From CAG-791 sp963591995 (GTDB lineage: Bacteria > Bacillota > Clostridia > Lachnospirales > Lachnospiraceae), in NCBI GenBank assembly GCA_963591995.1, contig CAVAUJ010000012.1, positions 1 to 49,934 of the forward strand: a stretch of DNA of 49,934 bases. The letters run 5' to 3'. The translations under genes were made by a program, and so were the position numbers. Below, in pieces: positions 8,769 through 15,917 of this stretch. How positions within the stretch are numbered: position 1 is the first letter of the stretch; each line of letters begins with the position of its first letter. Below the pieces are notes generated by a model, which was not told the DNA's origin, searched no databases, and was given only the letters and a program-made list of their open reading frames with translations.

Positions 8769-9806
8769 TCAGTTAAAATTGAAAAAGTGATGCACTACGC
8801 GGTAGCATTCCACCGATATATACCGTGCACTCTTGGTATGTCCTCCTACAAAGGTTCCGAACACACCGTGGCGCATATGCCGGTAGAGGCGTACATCGCG
8901 CTTCCTGAGATATTCCCACAATTCATCCTTCATTGCAATATGCTCTTTGGTATTGGAGAGCAAAGCTAAAACAGATGATATTGTCACAATGATTTCCAGG
9001 TAATTGTACATATAGGCATACAGCGCCTTATGCTTGCGCATCCTCTCCACAATTTCCGGATTCGTGAAGTACTCAATCATGATTTTGGTCACGCGAACCT
9101 GCTGGTCCAGTCTGGAGATCATGATCTTTTCGTTCACCGACTGATCCGCCCGTCCGATGTAGTAGCAATAAAGATTCGCGTTCATATAGTACATTTTCCG
9201 GACGAACGGGAGCGGACGGAATACATAGATGTTGTCCACGTAGAAGCAATGCTCCGGGAGCCGCATCTCGCATTCCCGCAGGAGCTCCGTACGGTAAATA
9301 ACCGAATGCATCAGAATGTAGCTGCCCTTGCGGAAGCGTCCCACCTGATCCCAGTCAAAGACCTTTCCGACCGGCAGCGCGGACTCATAATGAATCACCT
9401 TGTTCCTGTCCGCCCCTTCCTTCATATAAGTGTAGTTGCACAGAAACAGATCCAGCTGTTCCTCTTCGGAGGTATATTCCTCCAGCTTGTCCAGCACCTT
9501 CAGGAAAACCTTCTCATCCAGCCAGTCATCGCTGTCCACCACCTTATAGTACAGGCCGTTGGCCAGCTCGATTCCGACGTTGACGCCGGAGCCGTGTCCG
9601 CCGTTCGGCTTATGGACGGCGCGGCAGATGCCCGGATACTCCTTCTCATAACGGTCTGCAATGGCTCCCGTATTGTCCTTTGAGCCATCGTCAACGATCA
9701 GGATTTCCACACGATCCTTTCCCACCAGAAGGCTTTTCAGGCAGCGCTCCATATAATCCTGTGAATTGTAGCAAGGGACACAAATCGTCAATAATTTCAT
9801 TTTCAT
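8769..9806 (-). CDS. Family 2 glycosyltransferase
   Basis: A 345-residue GT-A fold glycosyltransferase. The N-terminal domain shows LLTICVPCYNSQDYMERCL, the nucleotide-binding ILIVDDGSKDNTGAIAD, HKPNGGHGSGVNVGIELA and the metal-binding DxD equivalent in YYKVVDSDDWLDEKV. The C-terminal part has one moderately hydrophobic region (LEIIVTISSVLALLS) and probably associates with the membrane. It would transfer a sugar from a nucleotide sugar to a cell-surface glycan or lipid; donor and acceptor cannot be predicted. It sits between a DUF1653 protein and glyA, all on the minus strand, without other polysaccharide genes, so the link to its neighbours is only positional. Confidence 0.92.
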   Translation of the reverse strand: MKMKLLTICVPCYNSQDYMERCLKSLLVGKDRVEILIVDDGSKDNTGAIADRYEKEYPGICRAVHKPNGGHGSGVNVGIELANGLYYKVVDSDDWLDEKVFLKVLDKLEEYTSEEEQLDLFLCNYTYMKEGADRNKVIHYESALPVGKVFDWDQVGRFRKGSYILMHSVIYRTELLRECEMRLPEHCFYVDNIYVFRPLPFVRKMYYMNANLYCYYIGRADQSVNEKIMISRLDQQVRVTKIMIEYFTNPEIVERMRKHKALYAYMYNYLEIIVTISSVLALLSNTKEHIAMKDELWEYLRKRDVRLYRHMRHGVFGTFVGGHTKSARYISVECYRVVHHFFNFN

Positions 9807-9889
9807 CTCTTTCCGCCGCCGTTCCTCCGCGGCATGGGACTCCGCCGCCGAAGGAGCAGCGCCCGCTTTTTCTGATTTTACCGTCTTTC

Positions 9890-10537
9890 TTACCGAAGCC
9901 TTTCGCGCTCCGTCTCATATCGCTGAATCGTAAGCAGACATTCCCGCAGGTCATCAAACCGTTCCCGGGGAGAACGCCCTCCCGCAATCTCAAGCCCTGT
10001 CGCAAAGGCCATCGTATCGATCATGCCGTCCGTAATGCGTCCACGCATCTCGTCCAGAATCTCCAGCCGCTGCTGCGTTGTTCTGGCATCCAGAAAGCGC
10101 TCCAGCGCAGGATCCAGCTCCGGCTGGGCCGAATCATCCGAAGCATTCTTTCCGTCCTCTTCCGGTCGCAGCGACTCTCCGGGCTCTTCCGCGGTCGCTT
10201 CCTCCGGGTCCGACTTCTTTGCCGGCGGCTCCTCTTCCCGCTCCTTCCGGTCTTTCGCCTTGTCCGAAATTGTCTCCTCGGACGCGCCCCCGATCCTCTC
10301 AAAGCGATATCGCTGCGCCGCGTCCGGATGAATTGCGGAATCCACCTCGGCCAGAAACGCATCCACGCCCGCCGCATAGATCTTCTGATCTCCATCCAGA
10401 GCCTGATAGATCACAAGCTCCTCCCCGGTATCCTCTTTGATCGCCATTAAAAGGATCTGATAAAGACCGCCTTCATAATGCCGATATCGTGCAAAGGGAA
10501 CCAGCTCTTCCCTCCGTGCTCCTGTTGTCTGTGTCAT
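9890..10537 (-). CDS. DUF1653 domain protein with acidic linker
   Basis: A 215-residue soluble protein. Residues about 12-65 form a DUF1653 domain: PFARYRHYEGGLYQILLMA, then TGEELVIYQALDGDQKIYA, then a VDAFLAEVD tail. DUF1653 is a small beta domain of unknown role often found alone. Here it is followed by a highly charged linker rich in Glu, Lys and Pro (about 80-145) and a helical C-terminal domain (ERFLDARTTQQRLEILDEM, and GGRSPRERFDDLRECLL). I start at the ATG at 10537, which has AGAGG at the right spacing; the frame stays open for 64 more codons upstream but the composition there is not protein-like. It lies between holA and a glycosyltransferase. Confidence 0.85.
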   Translation of the reverse strand: MTQTTGARREELVPFARYRHYEGGLYQILLMAIKEDTGEELVIYQALDGDQKIYAAGVDAFLAEVDSAIHPDAAQRYRFERIGGASEETISDKAKDRKEREEEPPAKKSDPEEATAEEPGESLRPEEDGKNASDDSAQPELDPALERFLDARTTQQRLEILDEMRGRITDGMIDTMAFATGLEIAGGRSPRERFDDLRECLLTIQRYETERERLR

Positions 10538-10632
10538 ATCCGGCTTCCTCTCATTGCTCTTACTCCCGTCATCCCCTCGGTTCCATGAGGCAAGGGGCGA
10601 CGGTTCAACGTCCCTGCCGGGCGCATTGCCGT

Positions 10633-11691
10633 TCATCCGCCCTCTCCGGAGCATTGAACGATCAGGCGCTCTGCGGCCAGCTGCGGCGTGATTTTCCCGC
10701 TCTTGTAGCCAAAATCCGCATCCATGCACCGCTCCAGCAGCCGCTCCAGCTGTGCCGCAGAATACCGCGCGGCCAGAGGCTTCAGCCGGTTTGTCAATGC
10801 CCAGGGATTTAATTTCAAGGTCTTGGCCATCTCATCGTCCCGCATCTTCCCGGACAGCTCGCAGATCTGCAGCAATTGGTTGTACTGCCGCATCATCAGG
10901 GAGAGAATCACCTGCGGCGGTGTCTGCAGCTGCAGAAGATCCATATAGATATCCATTGCCTCCCGGCGCTTCCCCTCGGCCGTAAACCGGATCATATCAA
11001 AGATCCTGTCCTTGACGACCGGTGTGCAAACCGAACGAATGTCCTGCGGCAGCACCTCTTTTCGCCCCCAGCAATAAGCGGCAACCTTGTCCTTCTGGGA
11101 ACGGATGGCCAGCATGTCCGTTCCGGAATACTCCAGGAAAAGATTCGCCGTCGAATTGGAAATATTCAACCCCTCCTTTTCGAAGAGCTCGCAGATCCAT
11201 CCCCGCAGCTGCTGCAGGTCCCCCGCCTGCGCCTTATCTCCCGCCGCCAGATCACAGCACAGAACAAGGCCGACCTTTTCCAGCTTTTTGTAAAGCCGGT
11301 ATGTCTTATTGGGAGATGGCTCTTCAAAAATCAGGTGGCTCGTCTCCGGCAGCTCGTCCAGAAACGAGCAAAGCTTCTCCGCTTCCTCACCGGGATGCTG
11401 CAGGAATTCCGTCTCCGTGATCGTCACGACTCGATGCTCCGCCAGAAACGGCAGCGTCTGCGCAATTTCAATCACCTGCGCGGCGCGCACCTGCGATCCC
11501 GTCAGAACGGTGCTGTTCATGGGATCGCCGTTTCCCAGGATGGCTGTCTGAAGCTTTTTTATGTTCTCATGCCGCAGCAGATCCTGCCCGCCGCAAATCA
11601 GATAGGCCGGACGATATTGCCCCGCTGCCAGTTCCCGGTCCAGCTCCTGCTCACATTCCCGGTATGATTTTTTCACCGCCCTCTGCGCCAT
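10633..11691 (-). CDS. holA: DNA polymerase III delta subunit
   Basis: A 352-residue AAA+-fold clamp-loader subunit that opens the beta sliding clamp. The N-terminal part shows PAYLICGGQDLLRHENIKKL and the domain I core ending in HLIFEEPSPNKTYRLYKKLEK. The C-terminal collar domain has PPQVILSLMMRQYNQLLQI, a helix-rich segment typical of HolA, and the end RYSAAQLERLLERCMDADFG. As usual for delta it has no functional Walker A. The open frame runs 149 codons further upstream, but the ATG at 11691 has GGGAGAG just before it and begins the conserved region. It has its own promoter about 70 bases upstream and is the first gene of the cluster that continues through the DUF1653 protein to glyA. Confidence 0.95.
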   Translation of the reverse strand: MAQRAVKKSYRECEQELDRELAAGQYRPAYLICGGQDLLRHENIKKLQTAILGNGDPMNSTVLTGSQVRAAQVIEIAQTLPFLAEHRVVTITETEFLQHPGEEAEKLCSFLDELPETSHLIFEEPSPNKTYRLYKKLEKVGLVLCCDLAAGDKAQAGDLQQLRGWICELFEKEGLNISNSTANLFLEYSGTDMLAIRSQKDKVAAYCWGRKEVLPQDIRSVCTPVVKDRIFDMIRFTAEGKRREAMDIYMDLLQLQTPPQVILSLMMRQYNQLLQICELSGKMRDDEMAKTLKLNPWALTNRLKPLAARYSAAQLERLLERCMDADFGYKSGKITPQLAAERLIVQCSGEGG

Positions 11692-11760
11692 CGGTCTCTC
11701 CCTTTGTCCGCTGCAGGCGTCGCTTCCGGACCTGCGCCGCATGCGCAAACGTATTGGAGC

Positions 11761-11790
11761 ATTATACCATTTGCAGGCATCGCTGTTCAA
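11761..11790 (-). promoter_or_regulatory. Promoter of holA
   Basis: On the minus strand TTGAAC (11790-11785), an 18-base spacer and a perfect TATAAT (11766-11761), about 70 bases before the holA start. Confidence 0.7.
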
Positions 11791-11812
11791 ACGATGGGCC
11801 ATAACGGACAAC

Positions 11813-11844
11813 AAAAAACGCCGCTGCACCTTTGGCAACGGCGT
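11813..11844 (-). terminator. Terminator after the small XRE regulator
   Basis: On the minus strand ACGCCG pairs with CGGCGT, with an inner TGC/GCA step, followed by TTTTTTG. It lies about 90 bases after the stop of the regulator at 11933 and separates it from the holA promoter. Confidence 0.75.
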
Positions 11845-11932
11845 CAATCCCACATATATGCGTCCGGCATCTGCAGAAAATTCCGGGAAATCCGCAGGCC
11901 CGCGGCAGCTGACGTATATCACTCTTATCCCG

Positions 11933-12199
11933 TCAGGTGTTCTCTTCTGCCTCCGCATTCGCTGCGGACGGGTGTCTGCGGCGGAAGAAATAGCGCCCGA
12001 TCTCATCGATGCCGATTCCCAGCGTCTCGGCCGATCTGCTGATATCCAATGCGCTGAAATTGCTCTTTCCCTGGAACACATTGGAAACATAATTGGGGCT
12101 TCGGTGGATTGCCTTCGCAAAATTCCCCTCCGTTCCAAACCGCTCGCGGATGGCCCCTCTCAGCTTTGCATAATCAAATATCGTTTGACTCGGTTTCAT
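11933..12199 (-). CDS. Small HTH (Cro/DUF739-like) regulator
   Basis: An 88-residue DNA-binding protein. IFDYAKLRGAIRERFGTEGN followed by FAKAIHRSPNYVSNVFQG and FSALDISRSAETLGI matches the layout of XRE/Cro and DUF739-type phage regulators, with the recognition helix around residues 33-43. The C-terminal tail is Ala/Glu-rich. I use the ATG at 12199 because AAGGATC lies just upstream; seven more codons are open before it. It is divergent from a second HTH gene, 159 bases away, and its own promoter overlaps repeated GTTCAC/GTGAAC half-sites, so it probably represses itself and perhaps its neighbour. No other phage-like genes are present. Confidence 0.85.
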   Translation of the reverse strand: MKPSQTIFDYAKLRGAIRERFGTEGNFAKAIHRSPNYVSNVFQGKSNFSALDISRSAETLGIGIDEIGRYFFRRRHPSAANAEAEENT

Positions 12200-12232
12200 A
12201 ATGATCCTTTGCATGCCCATCTTCTGCTACCC

Positions 12233-12317
12233 GTTCAGAATAGTTCACATGAATTAAACCGTCAAGAAAGATAGTGAACACAATTTGGCCGAAAGTGAAG
12301 TTTATGTGGGCTATAAT
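12233..12317. promoter_or_regulatory. Divergent promoter region with repeated GTTCAC half-sites
   Basis: On the minus strand TTGACG (12265-12260), a 17-base spacer and TATTCT (12242-12237) serve the small regulator. On the plus strand TATAAT (12312-12317) lies 41 bases before the GTG start of the second regulator, with no good -35. Half-sites GTTCA (12233), GTTCAC (12243-12248), GTGAAC (12274-12279) and GTGAAG (12295-12300) are spaced over and around both promoters, as expected for an operator shared by divergent XRE repressors. Confidence 0.6.
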
Positions 12318-12358
12318 AATGGAGTCACCGATGTAATCAAACAACTTGAGGAATTTTC

Positions 12359-12967
12359 GTGAAATTCAGTCAGAATTCTTTTTCGAAAAACATCCAGGCC
12401 GCCATCGCCAGCAAAGGATTATCCGTTCCAAAATTTGCGGATCTGCTGGGTGTTTCCAAGACCACGGTATACAACTGGATTCATGGCCGCAATCGCATCC
12501 AGCCCGAAAGGGTGGAGGAGGTTGCGGCTCTTCTGGAGGTATCCCCCGGATGGCTGATGGGATATCTGGAGACAAGTGAGGTGCCCGCTGCCCCCTCGCT
12601 TTCCTCTTCGCATTCCACTGCAATGGCCCCTGTGTCCGCTTCCTATACCACCCACCCCTCTTCGGGCACCGGTTCTTCCGAGGCTCTGCAGCATCGGAGC
12701 AGCAGCTTCTCTTACACCGAAGAACCCCGCACACGCTCTGTATCAAATTTTACGGAATCCGTCGCACCGCTCCCGGCATCCAATCCCGCGGAGTACGATG
12801 TACCGCTCTCCGCCTCAAATTCTGCGGAGTCCGGCGCACCGCTCTCCCGTCAGGTACAGGAGATGCCCGGCGAAGATCCATGCAAACAGGCCCAGGACAT
12901 GATCCGGCACATCGTAACCGAGCTCATGGAGCTGCAGACGCTCTTCACCAATTCCTCCGAACGGTAA
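12359..12967 (+). CDS. XRE-family regulator with repeat-rich linker
   Basis: A 202-residue protein. Residues about 8-65 form a clear XRE helix-turn-helix: IQAAIASKGLSVPKFADLLG, then VSKTTVYNWIHGRNRIQPER, then a third helix ending at VSPGWLMGY. Residues about 72-170 form a Ser/Pro/Ala-rich low-complexity linker that includes three 12-residue repeats of the form SNxxExxxPLxx. The C-terminal 30 residues are helical (QAQDMIRHIVTELMELQTLF) and may drive dimerisation. The start is a GTG with TGAGG nine bases upstream. A strong terminator follows about 50 bases after the stop. It faces the small Cro-like regulator across a shared operator region, which suggests mutual control; the regulated genes are unknown. 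Confidence 0.88.
   Translation: MKFSQNSFSKNIQAAIASKGLSVPKFADLLGVSKTTVYNWIHGRNRIQPERVEEVAALLEVSPGWLMGYLETSEVPAAPSLSSSHSTAMAPVSASYTTHPSSGTGSSEALQHRSSSFSYTEEPRTRSVSNFTESVAPLPASNPAEYDVPLSASNSAESGAPLSRQVQEMPGEDPCKQAQDMIRHIVTELMELQTLFTNSSER
12743..12850. repeat. Three 36-bp in-frame tandem repeats
   Basis: Units 12743-12778, 12779-12814 and 12815-12850 encode SNFTESVAPLPA, SNPAEYDVPLSA and SNSAESGAPLSR in the linker of the XRE regulator. They have diverged considerably at third positions, so the array is not recent. Confidence 0.85.
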
Positions 12968-13010
12968 AATCCAAGGATCCCACGCATAAAAAAGAAAAAC
13001 GTTTCTACGC

Positions 13011-13056
13011 AAAAAGCTCTGTTGTATATGAAATACAACAGAGCTGTTCTTTTATT
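13011..13056. terminator. Bidirectional terminator after the XRE regulator
   Basis: A 13-bp perfect stem, AGCTCTGTTGTAT (13015-13027) with ATACAACAGAGCT (13033-13045), has TTCTTTTATT on the plus side and TTTTTGCG on the minus side. It can end both the plus-strand regulator transcript and leftward transcription from the S1 operon. Confidence 0.85.
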
Positions 13057-13078
13057 CTTCGTTCCGCCACATCGTTTA

Positions 13079-13113
13079 TAAAAAATAACCGGCCGTTTGG
13101 TCCGGCCGGTTAT
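13079..13113 (-). terminator. Terminator of the LCP-BaiN-cmk-ispH-S1 operon
   Basis: On the minus strand ATAACCGGCC pairs with GGCCGGTTAT around a six-base loop and is followed by TTTTTA. It begins about 30 bases after the S1 stop codon. Confidence 0.88.
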
Positions 13114-13143
13114 CTTAAAACCTATGTGTCGGTATCGGGGCAA

Positions 13144-14322
13144 TTAAGCCTCTTCCGTCTCCTGACGTGCGATCATGGCATCAATGTCCACGGTAACAGC
13201 CTCGTCATCGTTGCCGCCCTTGCCGGGAACCACAATCTCGTTCTCTTCCTTCTGTGCTCTCTCCTCATCGTTCTTGAGAGCCTTCACGGAAAGGGAAATC
13301 TTGTTGTTCTCCGGATTGAAGTCAACGATCTTTGCCGTAACCTCATCGCCTACCTTCAGCACATCCGAAGGCTTCTCAATGTGCTCCTTCGAAATCTGGG
13401 AGACATGAAGCAGTGCATCAATGCCGGACTCCAGCTCTACGAATGCGCCGAAATCAGCCATACGTGCAACACGGCCGGTCACGACCTTGCCTACCGCATA
13501 CTTGTCCTCTGCGCCGATCCAGGGATTCTCATCCGGGAACTTCAGGGACAGTGCGATCTTGCGTCCGTTGATGTCCTTTACCAGAACACGAAGCTTCTGG
13601 CCAACCTTGAAGACCTTCTTCGGGCTCTCCACACGGCCCCAGCTCATCTCAGAGATGTGCAGCAGACCATCGGCTCCGCCCAGATCCACGAATGCACCGA
13701 AGTCGGTGATGTTCTTCACTGTGCCTTCTACTACATCGCCGGCCTGCAGCGTCTCGAAAAGCTTCGCAGCGGCCTCTTCTCTCTTGGCCGTAAGCAGCTG
13801 CTTGCGATCTCCGATGTAACGGCGTCTTCTGGGATTGTACTCCGTAACAACGAACTCAATCTCGTGGCCGAGATACTTTGTAAGATCCTTCTCGTAGGTG
13901 TCGCTGACAAGAGATGCGGGAATGAATACCCGAATGCCCTCAACAACAACACAGATACCACCGGAGAGCACCTGAGAAACCTCAGCCTTCAGGACGGTCT
14001 TGTTCTCATAAGCCTCTTCAATCACCTTGTTGCCGCGATCCAGAGCAAGTCTCTTGTAGGAAAGTGCAACGGTTCCCTCGCGGTCATCTACCTTCATCAC
14101 CTTGACATCCAGCTTATCGCCGATATGAAGCTTTGTGGTAAGATCCAGGGAATTGTCGTTGGAATACTCCTGGCGGGTCAGGATGCCATCGCTCTTATAG
14201 CCGATGTTCAGCACCGCTTCTTCCGGCTTAACATCAATGACGGAACCTTCGACCACCTCTCCACTGTGAATTGTCTTAAATGATGCTTCCAGCATCTGTT
14301 CAAAAGTTAGTTCTTCTGACAT
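13144..14322 (-). CDS. rpsA: Ribosomal protein S1-like RNA-binding protein with four S1 domains
   Basis: A 392-residue protein made of four S1 OB-fold domains at about residues 20-90, 104-175, 190-258 and 275-347. Domains 3 and 4 are the most canonical (ITDFGAFVDLGGADGLLHIS and MADFGAFVELESGIDALLHV). Domain 2 is divergent. The Gram-positive form is shorter than the six-domain E. coli S1; it binds mRNA and assists translation initiation. I use the ATG at 14322, which has GAGGAGG about 12 bases upstream; the longer frame is upstream gene sequence. It overlaps the 3-prime end of the cmk-ispH gene by 23 bases. Since many Clostridia encode IspH and S1 as one polypeptide, the overlap looks like a split or never-fused version of that arrangement. 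The C-terminal tail is acidic. Confidence 0.95.
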   Translation of the reverse strand: MSEELTFEQMLEASFKTIHSGEVVEGSVIDVKPEEAVLNIGYKSDGILTRQEYSNDNSLDLTTKLHIGDKLDVKVMKVDDREGTVALSYKRLALDRGNKVIEEAYENKTVLKAEVSQVLSGGICVVVEGIRVFIPASLVSDTYEKDLTKYLGHEIEFVVTEYNPRRRRYIGDRKQLLTAKREEAAAKLFETLQAGDVVEGTVKNITDFGAFVDLGGADGLLHISEMSWGRVESPKKVFKVGQKLRVLVKDINGRKIALSLKFPDENPWIGAEDKYAVGKVVTGRVARMADFGAFVELESGIDALLHVSQISKEHIEKPSDVLKVGDEVTAKIVDFNPENNKISLSVKALKNDEERAQKEENEIVVPGKGGNDDEAVTVDIDAMIARQETEEA

Positions 14323-15901
14323 CACTTTGAACCTCCTCAATAATATTTTTCGGGGTCGAAGCCCCGGCGGTGATGCCGATGATCCGCTCGCCTCCTGACA
14401 GGTGCAAATCCAGGTCATCCACCGTCTGAATGAAATAGGTTCTTGCACATTGCGCCTTGCAGATCTCATAGAGCTTGGCGGTGTTGGAAGATCCTCTCCC
14501 GCCGATCACGATCATGACATCCGCGCGCTGTGCAATGCGCCTGGCCTCTGCCTGCCGCTCACTGGTGGCATTGCAGATGGTCTCATTCGTCTCGATATTA
14601 TACCCATTTCGTGCGATCAAATCAACAATTTTCTCGAATTTTTCCGCATTGAACGTTGTCTGCGCCACAATGCATACCTTTCGATCCGGATCCGCGCGAT
14701 AGGCCTTTGCCTCCTCTTCGGTCTCTATGACGGTGGCCGGCGTCGAGCTCCAGCCGACGGTCCCTTCCGTCTCCGCATGTCCGTGGTTGCCGATGATGAC
14801 GATCTGGGCGCCCTCTGCACTGGCCTTGTCCACGATTTCGTGGATCTTCTTCACAAAGGTACAGGTTGTGTCCACGATGTCCGCCGTTCCTGCGTTCAGC
14901 TCCTCCCAGGTTTTCCTGTCCACGCCGTGGGAGCGGATGACGATCGTGCCGCCCTGCTGTGCCCCGGCTTCCTCGGCGGAATGCAGGATTCCAACCTCCC
15001 TTTTCTTCAGCTCCTCCACCACCGTCTCGTTGTGGATGATCGGGCCGAAGGTATTGATCGGGCCGCTCTTTTCTCCCTGCTCCTTTTTGGCAATCTCCCG
15101 GTAAACCGCATCCACCGCCTTTTGCACGCCGCAGCAAAAGCCCGCCGTTGCCGCCGTAATCACCTGCGGTCTTCCAAGCTTATCCGCCGCCAGATTCAGA
15201 ATGGTCTCCGCCACCTGATCGATGGAAAGCTCCGACGAATCCACCAGCACCGCATCCTCTGCCTGCCGAAGCGGCGAAACCGGGCGCGTCATGTCCCGGT
15301 GATCTCTCTCCGCAATGTCTGCCTTGATCTTCTCCAGATCCAGATCCTCCGCGGATTTGGCCGCTCCCTCGCCTGCCGCCCGCCGGTTCTCGATGTAGCG
15401 GCGTCTGGCGCGCACCTCCACGCTGGCCGTCAGATAGATTTTAACCTGTGCATCCGGCAGCACCACGGTTCCGATGTCCCTGCCGTCCATGACCACGTTC
15501 TGATCCGCCGCCAGCTGCTGCTGGAGCTCCACCAGCCGCACGCGCACCTGCGGAACCGCCGAGGAAACGCTGGCCATGGTACTGACCTCTTCCGTTCTCA
15601 GATAGGGATTGACGTTCTCCCCCGCCAGCAGGACAACCTGCTCGCCGTTTTGGTATGCAATCGAAATCTCCGCCGCCTGACATAGCTTCCCTGCGCGCTC
15701 CGCAAAAGCCTTCCTTTCCTCCGGGTCCTCTTCTGCGGGCTTCCGCAGCCCTCTCCTCGTAAGATACAGGGCCATTGCGCGGTACATGGCGCCGGTGTCC
15801 ACATAAATGAATCCCAGCTGCGATGCGACCTTTCTGGCAATTGTGCTCTTGCCCGCGCCGGCGGGACCGTCGATTGCAATGTTAAATGATTTCTCTTTCA
15901 T
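14300..15901 (-). CDS. cmk-ispH: Fused cytidylate kinase and IspH (HMBPP reductase)
   Basis: A 533-residue two-enzyme fusion. Residues about 1-225 are (d)CMP kinase: P-loop IAIDGPAGAGKSTIARKVA, FIYVDTGAMYRAMALYL, MDGRDIGTVVLPDA. Residues about 240-533 are 4-hydroxy-3-methylbut-2-enyl diphosphate reductase, the last step of the MEP isoprenoid pathway, with three cluster cysteines in TAGFCCGVQKAV (about 255), DTTCTFVKKIHEIV and NETICNATSERQ, and the substrate-binding RSHGVDRKTWEE. The kinase supplies CDP for nucleic acids, IspH supplies isopentenyl diphosphate; no direct catalytic link is known. A GGAAGGG ribosome binding site is present. It begins 16 bases after the BaiN-like gene and its end overlaps the S1 start. 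Confidence 0.95.
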   Translation of the reverse strand: MKEKSFNIAIDGPAGAGKSTIARKVASQLGFIYVDTGAMYRAMALYLTRRGLRKPAEEDPEERKAFAERAGKLCQAAEISIAYQNGEQVVLLAGENVNPYLRTEEVSTMASVSSAVPQVRVRLVELQQQLAADQNVVMDGRDIGTVVLPDAQVKIYLTASVEVRARRRYIENRRAAGEGAAKSAEDLDLEKIKADIAERDHRDMTRPVSPLRQAEDAVLVDSSELSIDQVAETILNLAADKLGRPQVITAATAGFCCGVQKAVDAVYREIAKKEQGEKSGPINTFGPIIHNETVVEELKKREVGILHSAEEAGAQQGGTIVIRSHGVDRKTWEELNAGTADIVDTTCTFVKKIHEIVDKASAEGAQIVIIGNHGHAETEGTVGWSSTPATVIETEEEAKAYRADPDRKVCIVAQTTFNAEKFEKIVDLIARNGYNIETNETICNATSERQAEARRIAQRADVMIVIGGRGSSNTAKLYEICKAQCARTYFIQTVDDLDLHLSGGERIIGITAGASTPKNIIEEVQSDVRRTNF

Positions 15902-15917
15902 TCCGCTGCCCTTCCTG

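Noticed and set aside
11933..12967. Prophage remnant
   Set aside because: Two phage-like regulators are present but no integrase, structural gene, att-like repeat or lysis gene is found around them.
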